Of a DNA stretch of 64,000 nucleotides, positions 42,886 to 52,399 are shown one piece after another; within the stretch, counting starts at the first letter, position 1; the number at the start of each line of letters is the position of its first letter. Both the position numbers and the translations under genes were made by a program. The stretch is taken from positions 1-64,000 of the forward strand of contig JBARBI010000332.1 of the NCBI GenBank assembly GCA_049792875.1, written 5' to 3'. A model generated the notes under the pieces. That model was given only the letters and a program-made list of their open reading frames with translations, did no database searches and had not been told where the DNA came from. This DNA is from Sulfotelmatobacter sp049792875. Lineage in GTDB: Bacteria > Acidobacteriota > Terriglobia > Terriglobales > Acidobacteriaceae.

Positions 42886-45800
42886 CTACCAAATCACCTT
42901 CAGTCCGAACTGCACCTGCCGTGACGTCGTCGAGGTGCTCGTGATCGCCCCTGCTGTCCCTGAAACCCCGGATGGTGTGAACACAATCAGATTCGGCGTA
43001 TTGAAATTAGCTCGATTCAGAAGGTTAAAAATCTCGGCACGAAATTGCAGGCTCAGACGTTCGTGAATCGGGGTTGCTTTCATCACCGAGAAGTCCCAGG
43101 TAGCAAGCCCCGGACCAATGAACGTATCCCTGCCGAGATTGCCATAGAATCCGCTGTTCGGTGGCGGCTGGAGAAAGGCGCTGGGATTGAACCATTTATT
43201 AGGCTTGCCCAGAATCACGGGCCCGGTGAAGTCCGGATTCGCAAACGGCCGCACCGGATTCCGCGTGTCCCCATTATTCGAGGGGTTATAGCTGAGCTGG
43301 GGAGTGAACGGGAACCCCGATTGAAGGGTGAGGATCGTGTTCACCGACCAACCGCTGACCATCGCGCTCCGCCAGCCTTCCAGTTCGCTCGCGAAAGCCT
43401 GTCCGCGACCAAAAGGCAACTCATAAACCGCGTTGATCACACCGATGTTTCTGACGTCATAGGTGGCCAGCCCATAGTCTGCACGTAAGTTGTACGGGTT
43501 CGACACCAGTCCAGGTGCATTCCCCGCCGTCGTGGCATTCAAGGAATCTCCATCATCGAGCGCTTTTGACCAGGTATAGACACCGCGCAAGGAAAGGCCA
43601 TGGCTGAAACGATGGTTCAAGTCGACCTGCATTGCGTTGTAATTGCTGACTCCCTGAGAAAACCAGGTCCATGTGTTAGCCAAAGTGGGGTTCGCCTTGG
43701 GGGTCTTCGCAGGAATGTAATAGGCCCCTGCGGGAACGGGGGCATTCGCCAGCGCGCCCGGGAACGTACTAGGGTAGTTGGCGGGGCAAGGCGAAGCCGG
43801 ACAGATGGTGGGAAACGGCTGGTTAGCGTCCACGCCAACAATTTCGTGGTATCCGTGAGACCCCACGTAGCCCACGCTCAATACGGTATTTTGCGAAACT
43901 TCCTGTTGCACCCTGAAGGACCAGGAGATAAGCGTTGGCATCTTCATGTCTGGCTGAACCCCGCCCGGCACCAATAGTGCACCGGTGGGCAATGCGGCCG
44001 TAGGGTCTATGGGGAGGTGCGAGACCGGTAGCGCCGCGATGCTGTAGGTAGGGTTAAACGGCGCGTTCTGATCCGTTCGGTAGCCGAGGGCATCCTGCAG
44101 TTCGTTGTACATCCCAAACCCGGCATGGAATACGGTTTTTGAACTGATTGGACTCCATGCGACCCCGATGCGCGGTTGTGGAAGAAACTTGGCATGGTTG
44201 ACTGTGAAGGTAGCGTTCCCGATGTGTGGTTGATCCGAGATTATCCCGTGGCTGAACGTGTAGTTGGCGGCACGGCCGTGAGCCTCATTCCAGCCAGTCG
44301 CAAATTCATCGCGAAAGCCTAGAGATATGGTCAGCTTCGGGGTCACGCGAATCACATCTTCGACGTACCACGCTCCGAACAGAGATCGCCAGTTCATCTC
44401 GGTTGGCGCGGGGTCGTAGAGGAAACTGGAGGTCGTTCCCGCCAAGAATGTGGTCAAGCTGCTGAAGGTTGCCTGACCGTACTGGCTGAGCGCGATCGTC
44501 TCGTTTGATTGAAAAGGTTGGAACCACGCCCCTAAACTCAATTGATGCCGTCCCCTGGTGAGGGTCACTCGATCCTCGAAGGTGAATAAATTGCGCGCGA
44601 TGCGAAGATTGCTCCCGTTGTTGCTGCCCGCCAAACCGATCTGGGCCTGCGGGTTAGAGGCCGCGCTGCCACCCACGACGACCGCACCGACCTGATGTCC
44701 AAGCAGAAAGCCGGGTACGGTGGCTGCGGGTGTGTCGGGAGTAGGTTCTCCGGTAAAAAAGTAGCCCGCGCGCGAGTAACCTACGCGAGCGACGTTCAGA
44801 GTGAACGCGGAAAAAGTATGCGTCTCTTCCACGCTGAGGACTTGCTCCCTGAGGCTCAGCACATCGGTGCTGTAAGGATTGAGCGTCGTTGCCGTCAGAT
44901 CGTCGCCGTCGTCAATGGTGTAAACCGCTGCCAGCGAGTCGCGCTCGGAAAAATTATGGTCCAACCGAATAGTCCCGAAGTCTTCTCGAATGGTTTGCAG
45001 CGGGCTGCTGAACACTTGTGCGATCCCGTTAAAATCCGGGGCGCCAGCCGGAGCAATTGGCCATAAATTGAGCAGCGGTTGGACGCTTGGCACAGCGGCG
45101 GCACGCGACGCAGCGTCGGGAACAAACGCCGCCGAGGTCTGGTGCAGGTGCTGACGCAATCCTTCGTAGTTGCCGAACAGGAACGTCTTGTTTGTTCGGA
45201 CGGGACCCCCGAGAGAACCGCCGAACTGGTTGCGCTGGAAAGGCGGGGCCGACCCCTGGTCGAAGTAGTTGGGCGCATCGAGAGCATTGTTACGCAGGAA
45301 TTCGTAGGCGGACCCGTGCAGTTGATTGGTCCCCGACTGGGTCACGATAATTACCTGACCACCTGGTCGCTTGCCGTACTCGGCACCGTACGAGTCACGC
45401 AATAAATTAAACTCACGAACCGCGTCCACGCCCAGCGACTGCTGACTCGTTCCCCCCGGTTGCATGTTGTTTTCCGCTGCGCCTGTGTACTCAACCCCAT
45501 TCAGAAGAAACAGGTTTTGCTGCGGCCGGTTCCCGGACACCGCAAAATTGTTCCCCGTGGTCGAATTCGACACTCCGATCCCGCCCGTCTTCTCACTGGT
45601 GAAATTCACCACGCCCGGATTCAACGTAAGGAGCAGGTCGTAACTCCGTCCGTTGAGGGGAAGGTCCTTCACTTGCTGCTCTCCGACCAACCCTGAAATA
45701 TCCTGAGTTGTAACGCTCACCAACGCCGCGTCCCCGGTCACCTTCAGTTCTTCGCTCACCGCCCCCAACCTTAGACTGAGATCGGCGCTCGCGTCCTGCC

Positions 45801-46188
45801 CCACTACGAGACGAATGCCCGTCCGGAGTCCCTCGGCAAACCCGTCCTTCTTAACCCGAAGTTCGTATTGGCCGACAGGAAGAGCAAACAATCGATATCG
45901 GCCTGTCTGGTCTGTCACCGTGCTTCGTGAAAGCCCAGTATCCATGCTTTGCGCCGTGACGGCCGCGCCGGACACTGCCGCGCCCAACTGGTCCGTCACC
46001 ACGCCGGACAAGGTCGCTGACACCTGTGCTGAGGCAAATGGAATGCACAGGTCCAGCAGCAACCAGACCAGCAGGGAAACACAAACGGTTCGTGAGGCAG
46101 GCCTTGGACACTCGTACAAAGCGTGCGATCGTCGAACCGAATCAGGGCACAGGCACCGTAAACTCGCCACAGCCTTTTGCATACTCAC
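42886..46188 (-). CDS. Oar-like TonB-dependent outer-membrane receptor
   Basis: 1100 residues. A signal region (to about residue 54, PFASAQ) is followed by a carboxypeptidase-regulatory-like domain (LSGVVTDQLGAAVSGAAVTA, TVTDQTGRYRLFALPVGQYEL, about 60-135), a plug domain (VKDLPLNGRSYDLLLTLNPG, NRPQQNLFLLNGVEY, GGQVIIVTQSGTN, about 170-300) and a long barrel ending FNLLNRANFNTPN..VQFGLKVIW. This is the Oar/SusC-like acidobacterial type, probably for uptake of large or bound nutrients. Substrate unknown. The divergent TOBE-domain regulator 198 bp away raises the possibility of oxyanion-linked control. Confidence 0.92.
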   Translation of the reverse strand: MSMQKAVASLRCLCPDSVRRSHALYECPRPASRTVCVSLLVWLLLDLCIPFASAQVSATLSGVVTDQLGAAVSGAAVTAQSMDTGLSRSTVTDQTGRYRLFALPVGQYELRVKKDGFAEGLRTGIRLVVGQDASADLSLRLGAVSEELKVTGDAALVSVTTQDISGLVGEQQVKDLPLNGRSYDLLLTLNPGVVNFTSEKTGGIGVSNSTTGNNFAVSGNRPQQNLFLLNGVEYTGAAENNMQPGGTSQQSLGVDAVREFNLLRDSYGAEYGKRPGGQVIIVTQSGTNQLHGSAYEFLRNNALDAPNYFDQGSAPPFQRNQFGGSLGGPVRTNKTFLFGNYEGLRQHLHQTSAAFVPDAASRAAAVPSVQPLLNLWPIAPAGAPDFNGIAQVFSSPLQTIREDFGTIRLDHNFSERDSLAAVYTIDDGDDLTATTLNPYSTDVLSLREQVLSVEETHTFSAFTLNVARVGYSRAGYFFTGEPTPDTPAATVPGFLLGHQVGAVVVGGSAASNPQAQIGLAGSNNGSNLRIARNLFTFEDRVTLTRGRHQLSLGAWFQPFQSNETIALSQYGQATFSSLTTFLAGTTSSFLYDPAPTEMNWRSLFGAWYVEDVIRVTPKLTISLGFRDEFATGWNEAHGRAANYTFSHGIISDQPHIGNATFTVNHAKFLPQPRIGVAWSPISSKTVFHAGFGMYNELQDALGYRTDQNAPFNPTYSIAALPVSHLPIDPTAALPTGALLVPGGVQPDMKMPTLISWSFRVQQEVSQNTVLSVGYVGSHGYHEIVGVDANQPFPTICPASPCPANYPSTFPGALANAPVPAGAYYIPAKTPKANPTLANTWTWFSQGVSNYNAMQVDLNHRFSHGLSLRGVYTWSKALDDGDSLNATTAGNAPGLVSNPYNLRADYGLATYDVRNIGVINAVYELPFGRGQAFASELEGWRSAMVSGWSVNTILTLQSGFPFTPQLSYNPSNNGDTRNPVRPFANPDFTGPVILGKPNKWFNPSAFLQPPPNSGFYGNLGRDTFIGPGLATWDFSVMKATPIHERLSLQFRAEIFNLLNRANFNTPNLIVFTPSGVSGTAGAITSTSTTSRQVQFGLKVIW

Positions 46189-46386
46189 GTCCCCTCAGAA
46201 GAAGTGGTATCGGTCAGAGTCATAAAGTGTATATGCACAACAGTTATGAAGTCTAATCATATGCGGTTGTATACCATTATGTGGTCCGCACAGGCTGTAA
46301 TCTCGCTGCTATGGCAGGGGAAGCCCAGCCCGTTGCGGCTCCGATTTATTGACGGAAGTTTGGCTGGACTGTAGGATTCCGTTGCA

Positions 46387-46830
46387 ATGGCCAGGAACCC
46401 CAAAGCTCGACGTTCGAAGGATAGGGACGAGGAATTACTGAGGCTGCCCCAAGCGGCCCTGGAGCTTTGCGTAAGCCACCCCACGATCAAGCAATGGATT
46501 TACAAGCGGAAAATTCGCAGCGTGAAGACGGCGGGCGGACACCACCGTATTCCGCAGAGTGAAGTCGACCGCCTCCTGTTTCGGACTAGGGGAAGGACGG
46601 CCCCCGAACGGGCCCTGATTATGCGTCGAGTAAGCGGAAGGAATCAACTCGTGGGACGCATTGATTCCGTGCAAATCAGCGGTTTGATGGCGGAAGTAAA
46701 GCTTTCCATTGGTGATCAGCGGATCACCTCGATCATCACTGCAAGTTCGGCCCGCGAGATGAAGCTGAAGCGCGGGCAGACTGCGGCCGCTCTCATTAAG
46801 GCAACCGAGGTCATGATCCTTCGAGTGTGA
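46387..46830 (+). CDS. DNA-binding protein with excisionase/MerR-like HTH and TOBE (Mop) domain
   Basis: 147 residues. The N-terminal half is a MerR/excisionase-type helix-turn-helix (LPQAALELCVSHPTIKQWIYK, used here in part: ALELCVSHPTIKQWIYK, then GGHHRIPQSEVDRLL). The C-terminal half is a molbindin-like TOBE domain (GRNQLVGRIDSVQISGLMAEV, MKLKRGQTAAALIKATEVMI), which binds molybdate or tungstate in related proteins. Expected to regulate in response to oxyanion supply. A molybdopterin enzyme gene lies at 50922, and the TonB receptor is divergent. The ATG has no strong ribosome site. Confidence 0.82.
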   Translation: MARNPKARRSKDRDEELLRLPQAALELCVSHPTIKQWIYKRKIRSVKTAGGHHRIPQSEVDRLLFRTRGRTAPERALIMRRVSGRNQLVGRIDSVQISGLMAEVKLSIGDQRITSIITASSAREMKLKRGQTAAALIKATEVMILRV

Positions 46831-46919
46831 GATGAAAAGACTCTGCTTATTCTCAGCATTACTGTTCGCACTTGCCTTCTGCAGCGAGGGGTGAGCCGGA
46901 GCGTTGAAGGCCGGTAAGT

Positions 46920-48767
46920 TTAAGCCCAATCACGTGGGCTGACACCGTATGAATCCAACACATCGCGCAGGGTCAAGATGCCCTCCAGCTTGTGGACATC
47001 GGCCCGGCTCACTACTGGTAGGACTTCGATTTGATTTGCGCCCATGCGATCGAGCGCCAAATCAAGCCCTTGGTCGGGGTGAACGTGCGGAAAAGTACCC
47101 CCACCTACCAGCTGACCCAGCAGCTGGGCAGCACCTTCCGCAGCCTCTCGTTCGAGCGTCGGGAGGTTAATAACGCCAAGCAGCCCTCGTCGATCAGTGA
47201 CCAGCCACGTTCGGAACTCGCTTGAGAGGGCCCGTTCCAAAGCCTCCCCAACCGTGATCTCGGCTGGTAGCAACGCGGTCGGAGTGCGCATGATTCGCGA
47301 TACCTGGCGCTGACCATGCCGTTGGCGGGTCTCTGCCGTGGGCAGGTGTATGCCATCTTGGACCGCCAGGGCTTCATAGATGGGCTGCGGCTGCAGCAGT
47401 GAGGAAATAAAAAGGCTGATCAAGTTCGAAATCATCAATGGAACGATGACCGCGTAGTCCTGGGTCATCTCGAAAATCATTACCACGGAGGTCATGGGGG
47501 CGCGCACGATGCCGGCGAAGACCGCACCCATACCGACTAGCGCATAAGCCCCTGGCGTTGCGGTGTGGGCGGGAAACAAACGATGTGCCACGGTCCCCAG
47601 AGAACCGCCCAACATAGCGCCGATGAACAGAGCGGGGCCGAAGATGCCGCCCGCATTGCCGGAAGCGTAACTCGTGGTGACTGTTATGAGCTTTAGAACC
47701 ACGAGTAGAGCCATCAGTTTTAGCGCCATGTTTCCATTTAAGGCATAGCCGACATACCCATAACCCACACCCATGACCTGTGGTACAAACCATCCCACCA
47801 AACCGACCAACAAGCCGCCTGCCAAAGGTTGAAACCAGACTGTCTCTTGTGGGAGGCGGAGAAAACGTGCCCGCATACCCAGCAGAAGTTTGGTAAAGGC
47901 CACCGACACCAGGCCTCCGGCCACACCGAGCACGGCATAAACGGCAAACTCCACGGGATGGACCAGTTGGTATTGCGGAACCTTGAATAAGGGGCTATTG
48001 CCGAGCAAAAGGCGAAGTACACACCAAGAAGTAGCCGAGGCCAGTACTACCGAGCCCAGCACTGGCGCATGAAGGTCTCCGACGATCTCTTCGAGCGCAA
48101 ACAATACTGCAGCAAGGGGGGTGTTGAAAGCGGCCGCAATTGCTGCCGCCGCCCCCACCGGCAGGAGCGCCTTCACTTTCTCGGGGCGTAATCCCAAGAA
48201 CCGTCCGAGCACTGAGGCAATGCCGGCGCCGACTTGAACGGAAGGCCCTTCGCGCCCCAGCGGGATTCCGCTGGCGAGAGTTGCCGATGTGCAAAAGAAC
48301 TTTCCGAGCACAGTGCGCAGCGTGATGCGGCCTTCTCGCGCAAAAAGCGCAGCCTTGGTCTGCGGTACTCCGCTGCCTCGCGCGTAGGGAAAATAGCGAA
48401 ATAGCAGGTAGCCGATCCCTAGCGAGCCCACGACTGGAAACAGCAGACGTCGCCACGGAGCGCCGCCGACCGGATACAGGCGCATCCCCATGCGTTCAGT
48501 GAGCAAAATGAAGGCTACGACCGCGAGGCCGGTCAGAGCGCCGATCACGAGCGCCAGGATGAGGAACACTTGATCCTCACGTTCCTGCAGTCTTGCGACC
48601 CGATGTAAGAGCGGAGTTCTCCACCAACTCCCGCTCGTATGGCCGCTTTCATTCATCTCTGGGGAATGTCCCATCAAGAGCATACCTCTCGGATTCCCGG
48701 ATTGTTGGTGAAACGGGAGTTGGCCCTGTGGCCAACCTAACTTGAACTCCGATCCATCAAGTCGCAA
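46920..48767 (-). CDS. ClC-family chloride channel / Cl-/H+ antiporter with C-terminal CBS domains
   Basis: Up to 615 residues; the true start may be ATG 48683 (MLLMGHSPE, with GAGAGG upstream), removing 28 residues. The ClC core shows GSGVPQ, GREGPSVQ (gating Glu) and GIFGPALFIGA, the three anion-selectivity motifs. The proton-pathway Glu is in FALEEIVGD, supporting exchange rather than channel function. After about residue 470 two CBS motifs follow (TVGEALERALSSEFRTWLV, LDLALDRMGANQIEVLPVVS), likely nucleotide-sensing. Inner-membrane location. Possible roles are acid resistance or halide balance. Confidence 0.92.
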   Translation of the reverse strand: MRLDGSEFKLGWPQGQLPFHQQSGNPRGMLLMGHSPEMNESGHTSGSWWRTPLLHRVARLQEREDQVFLILALVIGALTGLAVVAFILLTERMGMRLYPVGGAPWRRLLFPVVGSLGIGYLLFRYFPYARGSGVPQTKAALFAREGRITLRTVLGKFFCTSATLASGIPLGREGPSVQVGAGIASVLGRFLGLRPEKVKALLPVGAAAAIAAAFNTPLAAVLFALEEIVGDLHAPVLGSVVLASATSWCVLRLLLGNSPLFKVPQYQLVHPVEFAVYAVLGVAGGLVSVAFTKLLLGMRARFLRLPQETVWFQPLAGGLLVGLVGWFVPQVMGVGYGYVGYALNGNMALKLMALLVVLKLITVTTSYASGNAGGIFGPALFIGAMLGGSLGTVAHRLFPAHTATPGAYALVGMGAVFAGIVRAPMTSVVMIFEMTQDYAVIVPLMISNLISLFISSLLQPQPIYEALAVQDGIHLPTAETRQRHGQRQVSRIMRTPTALLPAEITVGEALERALSSEFRTWLVTDRRGLLGVINLPTLEREAAEGAAQLLGQLVGGGTFPHVHPDQGLDLALDRMGANQIEVLPVVSRADVHKLEGILTLRDVLDSYGVSPRDWA

Positions 48768-48838
48768 TGTCGCATTGCTTCGGCCGCCGTAGTCGGCTTG
48801 AGAGATTGATTCGTTTTAGAATGACAACCCGAGGAGAA

Positions 48839-49132
48839 TCAGCAGCGGAGGATGGTGTTGTACTCTAGCAAGCTAAGCGAGCGAAATTCAGCCTGTGAGA
48901 GCAACATCCAAGAGAGGAGGACGAGGGGCGAAATCAGGATGTTTCCCTGAGAGTTCAGGGCGCCCTGCACGATGATGATCCGCAACCGAGCCGCGGCTCG
49001 CGCTGCCTGAAGAGCAGTAGCCGGCCCGTGCACCACCGAATACGGCCCCTGCATCACGGGAAAGAAGAAAATCATCAGGACGCAAAGAACGGTCACGACT
49101 GCTAGTTCGCATCCAATGCGGCCAGGAATCAT
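48839..49132 (-). CDS. small membrane protein following an ECF sigma gene
   Basis: 97 residues. An N-terminal hydrophobic segment (about 8-28) leads into PVMQGPYSVVHGPATALQAA, which I recall from small acidobacterial proteins found near sigma-factor genes, then RAAARLRIIIVQGALNSQGN and a hydrophobic tail. Function unknown. It lies 85 bp after the ECF sigma gene on the same strand, so it may be a target or part of the same unit. Confidence 0.6.
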   Translation of the reverse strand: MIPGRIGCELAVVTVLCVLMIFFFPVMQGPYSVVHGPATALQAARAAARLRIIIVQGALNSQGNILISPLVLLSWMLLSQAEFRSLSLLEYNTILRC

Positions 49133-49217
49133 CGAAGTGTGTTGTCATTATATCGGAGATTCGGCACCGAACCGAATCTGCAACCAATGCCTGAGATTGG
49201 GATCCGGAACACGCACA

Positions 49218-49925
49218 TCAGAAAGGCCGAACTTTTTCGTACGATCTTCCTCGGCTCCAGGCTCCATCGAAGCCAGGCGCCAACGCGTCTCGCATCTGCA
49301 GCCGAGCTCTGGACAGTCTGGTCTTCACGTTTGCTTCAGTGAGACCGAGCGCCTTTGCCGTTTCGTTGATGCTGAGGTGCTGCACGTCCCGCAGGATCAG
49401 TATTGTGCGGTATTTCTCGGGAACAGATTCGAGCGCTTGGGTGAGTGCCTCACGAAGTTCGCGCTGCTCCAGCGCCTCTGATGGGATTTCCCGCCAATCC
49501 GCGAAATCCTTCGGGATATAGTCGCCCTCTTCGTTTTGCTGCCCCTCGTCCATGGATTCATATAAGTGGTACCGGTTCTTGCGCGACTTCATTCTGGCTT
49601 CATTGATAGTGATCTGGATCAGCCAGGTGCTGAACTTTGATTCTTGGCGAAAACGGGATAGGCCTTTGAACGCTTTCAAAACGGCCTCTTGCGCCACCTC
49701 CTCTGCATCCGCGTCGTTCTTGACGATCGCGAGGGCAGCCAGAAAGACAGCGCGCTCGTACGGGCGAACTAGTTCATAAAATGCCTCGGCATTGCCATCG
49801 TTAACACACTGGATCAGATGGGATTCGGCCGCGTTGCCCTGAAGCTGAACCGGCATAGAAGAACATCCGTTCAGTAGTTTCGGGTTCTGACATAACAACT
49901 CCGTTCCGCTGCTGGTGGCTTTCAT
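49218..49925 (-). CDS. ECF-family RNA polymerase sigma factor
   Basis: Start set at ATG 49925, seven bases after AAGGAGG (235 residues). Sigma region 2 (ELVRPYERAVFLAALAIVKN, DADAEEVAQEAVLKAFKGL, FSTWLIQITINEARM) and region 4 (VPEKYRTILILRDVQHLSIN, ETAKALGLTEANVKTRLSRA) are complete. The start overlaps the stop of a STAS-domain gene by four bases. The paralogue at 52400 shares its special middle insert with the DFADWREIPSE motif. Likely directs envelope or stress genes nearby. Confidence 0.92.
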   Translation of the reverse strand: MKATSSGTELLCQNPKLLNGCSSMPVQLQGNAAESHLIQCVNDGNAEAFYELVRPYERAVFLAALAIVKNDADAEEVAQEAVLKAFKGLSRFRQESKFSTWLIQITINEARMKSRKNRYHLYESMDEGQQNEEGDYIPKDFADWREIPSEALEQRELREALTQALESVPEKYRTILILRDVQHLSINETAKALGLTEANVKTRLSRARLQMRDALAPGFDGAWSRGRSYEKVRPF

Positions 49926-50188
49926 CGTGTCGCCTCCTTCAGTTGCTGGCTTACGAATGGAGAGCACTTGACTTGAGACACCTGTCTCCGCGCGAGATCG
50001 CGCAGCAGCGTGACTCCGCGCGAATCGCCAAACGACACTCTTTCGAGGTCGAGGCTCATGGCTTTCTGGTGGGAGAAGGCTTCGTCGCTGAGCCTCTGTA
50101 ACTCTTCGACCCAGGGCCCTACGAGCTTGCCTTCTAGCTGGAACTGAATGGCTTGATCTGAGTCGCTGATGATGGAAATCTTGAGCAC
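49922..50188 (-). CDS. STAS-domain protein coupled to ECF sigma gene
   Basis: 88 residues if started at GTG 50188, six bases after AGGAAG; GTG 50212 is an alternative that adds eight residues. The fold (LKISIISDSDQAIQFQLEGK, WVEELQRLSDEAF, MSLDLERVSFGDSRGVTLLR) matches the anti-sigma-factor antagonist-type STAS domain. The Ser in FGDSRG is near the usual phosphorylation Ser. Its stop overlaps the sigma start (ATGA), so it may control the sigma factor. No partner kinase/anti-sigma is visible. Confidence 0.75.
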   Translation of the reverse strand: MLKISIISDSDQAIQFQLEGKLVGPWVEELQRLSDEAFSHQKAMSLDLERVSFGDSRGVTLLRDLARRQVSQVKCSPFVSQQLKEATR

Positions 50189-50391
50189 TGCTAGCTTCCT
50201 TCCCGAATCCACCGTTGCGAAAGCAGGAGCCGTGCCATTTCGTGAGGCGCAGTGGAGAAACTCTATGTTTCTGATTTTGGGAGTCTTAGAGAACTGCTGA
50301 GGAAATTCGCTGCGGCGGGAGCCACGAAGGATCGGGGGTCAGTTCGTTATGGCTTCGTGGCTACGGGATTTCGTGGCCGGCAGAGTGGGAT

Positions 50392-50469
50392 TCAGCGACG
50401 TACGCCCGAATGCACATCAAACAACGTACCGTAAGCGTCGAACGCTATCACTTGGATGTCCAGTTTCAT
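50392..50469 (-). pseudogene. haloacid dehalogenase N-terminal stub
   Basis: ATG 50469 begins IQVIAFDAYGTLFDVHSGV and stops after 25 residues. This is the nucleophile-Asp motif and start of type II haloacid dehalogenases (DxYGT), with nothing recognisable after. Remnant of a gene otherwise gone. Confidence 0.65.
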
Positions 50470-50921
50470 TAGGGACTCTCTCCTTAGAGTACTGCTCATT
50501 CACTTAAAGTTACGCCCCTGTGATGCCGGACGGTATGAACATTCGACTCGAACCTCCGAGAAGCGAGAGGGATGGGTCACTTCGTACTACATCGCCGGCG
50601 CGGAGGATACCGGGGAGACCGATCCGGGCCTGGGCGGAATCATCGAGGAATTTCATACCTGCCCCAAGTGTAGCGTTGTCGCCTCGCGCCACGCCTAGGC
50701 TTCGTCGCAGCTCAGCGGATATCCTCAAGTGCCACCACCTCCTTCTGGAACATTTTGCTCCTCGTGGAATCCCACGAGCCAGGACTTCAGTCTGGTATGG
50801 CCTTGTCGCCTTCGAAACTTACCGTTGATCTTGCAAGGACGATCATCCATGATCTCCCTGTAACGTTTTGCTGACTCGCGAATCTCATCTGGTTGTCGTG
50901 TCACATGCAAGGTATGCACTG
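50470..50921. other. intergenic stretch without recognisable gene
   Basis: Upstream of the molybdopterin oxidoreductase. Several short frames are open on both strands but none resembles a protein I know. It probably holds the promoter for the oxidoreductase/cytochrome b/ECF run. Confidence 0.45.
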
Positions 50922-51641
50922 ATGAAGCCACGAACCGATAGCCGCAAGTTTAAGACCATCAGCCGGCGGGAGTTGTTGAAACTCACACCTGTGCTCGCGC
51001 TGGGAGCTTTTGCCATCCCGCAGCTCCAGAAACCGCTCCTCAAGGGCGGCCTTGCCTTTAGCGATTGGGCGTCAGCAAGGCTGTTTCGCTCCGGGCATTT
51101 GGCACCGACGTTTGCCGACACCCATCTGACCCCCGTCGAGAAGTTTCCCATTAATGACTACGACGTCGACGACCCCGGCGTGGACTTCGACAAGTGGACT
51201 CTAACGGTGACGGGCTCGGTGCAAAAACCGGGAGACTATACGCTGGCGCAAATTCAGGCTTTACCGAAGGTGACGCAAAACACGCGACATGTCTGTGTGG
51301 AAGGGTGGGACGTGATCGGCAACTTCGGGGGTGTGCGCCTCTCCGACTTCCTCAAGGCGATCGGCGCCGACCCAACCGCGCGTTTCGTGACCGTCGAATG
51401 TGCGGATGATTATTACGAGTCCCTCGACATGGCCACCGCCATACACCCGCAGTCTCTGCTCTGTTACGAAATGTATGGCCAGCCGCTGACCCGCGAACAT
51501 GGTGCTCCTTTGCGCCTGAGCATCCCTACCAAGATTGGCTACAAGCAGGCAAAGTACCTGACGGACCTCAAAGTGAGCCATGTGCTGGGGAAGGTCGGCT
51601 ACTGGGAGGATCAAGGGTACTCCGAGTTCTACGGGCTCTAG
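50922..51641 (+). CDS. Tat-exported sulfite-oxidase-fold molybdopterin oxidoreductase
   Basis: 239 residues from ATG 50922; an upstream in-frame extension looks non-coding. The twin-arginine signal SRRELLKLTPVLALGAF (about 12-28) targets a folded cofactor protein to the periplasm. The oxidoreductase molybdopterin domain has TRHVCVEGWDVIGNFGGVRL with C125 as molybdenum ligand, then VECADDYYESLDM, LCYEMYGQPLTREHGAPLRL and GYKQAKYLTDL. Relatives include MsrP (YedY), a methionine-sulfoxide reductase. The next gene encodes a cytochrome b partner. Substrate uncertain. Confidence 0.88.
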   Translation: MKPRTDSRKFKTISRRELLKLTPVLALGAFAIPQLQKPLLKGGLAFSDWASARLFRSGHLAPTFADTHLTPVEKFPINDYDVDDPGVDFDKWTLTVTGSVQKPGDYTLAQIQALPKVTQNTRHVCVEGWDVIGNFGGVRLSDFLKAIGADPTARFVTVECADDYYESLDMATAIHPQSLLCYEMYGQPLTREHGAPLRLSIPTKIGYKQAKYLTDLKVSHVLGKVGYWEDQGYSEFYGL

Positions 51642-51659
51642 AGAGGTAAGGAGACGACG

Positions 51660-52355
51660 ATGGCAACCCGCGCGATAGCAATCGAAGACGCGAAGACCGG
51701 CGACATTACCGAGGCCGTCTATGAACACCCTTTTGTGGTACGCCTTTGCCATTGGGTGAACGCAATCTCGCTGTTTGTGATGGTGGGCAGCGGACTCCAA
51801 ATCTTTCGCGCATTCCCGAGCTTCGGGGCAAAGATCCCGCAGAAAGACTTGCTCAACTGGCCCAAAGCCTTTGCGCTCGGCGGATGGCTGGGAGGTGCGC
51901 TGCAATGGCACCTTACTTTCATGTGGATCTATATTGCGACTGGCCTCGTGTACATCGGGTACCAGATTTTCAGCGGAAACTATAAGCAAGTGCTCTTTGT
52001 ACGACGGGACCTGCCGGGCGTTTGGCCGATGGTGCGCCACTACTTCTTCTTCGGCCCTAAGCCACTGACAAAGGAAATCTACAACCCGCTACAGAAGCAC
52101 GCGTACACCTCCGCGATCGGGCTAGGAGTGCTCTCGGCGCTGACGGGCCTCGCAATCTGGAAGCCGGTGCAGTTTTCCTGGTTGGCGTGGATGATGGGCG
52201 GCTTCCACTGGGCGCGGCTCTGGCATTTCCTGATCATGTGGGCGATGCTGGCGTTTGTTTTCGGACATTTGGTGATGGTGGTCCTGCATGGCTGGAACAA
52301 TTTCGTATCCATGTTGACCGGATGGAAGAAGGACCCAGAATATCCGTCGGAGTAG
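51660..52355 (+). CDS. cytochrome b561-type membrane subunit
   Basis: 231 residues with four to five helices and paired His ligands for two b hemes: VRLCHWVNAISLFVMVGSG, LQWHLTFMWIYIATGLVY, LQKHAYTSAIGLGVLSAL, FHWARLWHFLIMWAMLAFVF, GHLVMVVLHGW. This Ni-hydrogenase/thiosulfate-reductase-type cytochrome b probably links the quinone pool to the molybdopterin protein encoded 18 bp upstream, the way MsrQ serves MsrP although from another family. GGTAAGGAG precedes the ATG. Confidence 0.88.
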   Translation: MATRAIAIEDAKTGDITEAVYEHPFVVRLCHWVNAISLFVMVGSGLQIFRAFPSFGAKIPQKDLLNWPKAFALGGWLGGALQWHLTFMWIYIATGLVYIGYQIFSGNYKQVLFVRRDLPGVWPMVRHYFFFGPKPLTKEIYNPLQKHAYTSAIGLGVLSALTGLAIWKPVQFSWLAWMMGGFHWARLWHFLIMWAMLAFVFGHLVMVVLHGWNNFVSMLTGWKKDPEYPSE

Positions 52356-52399
52356 TCCGGGGTGCGGTTGTGAAAACTCAGGAGTGCGGGTGAGGAGTG

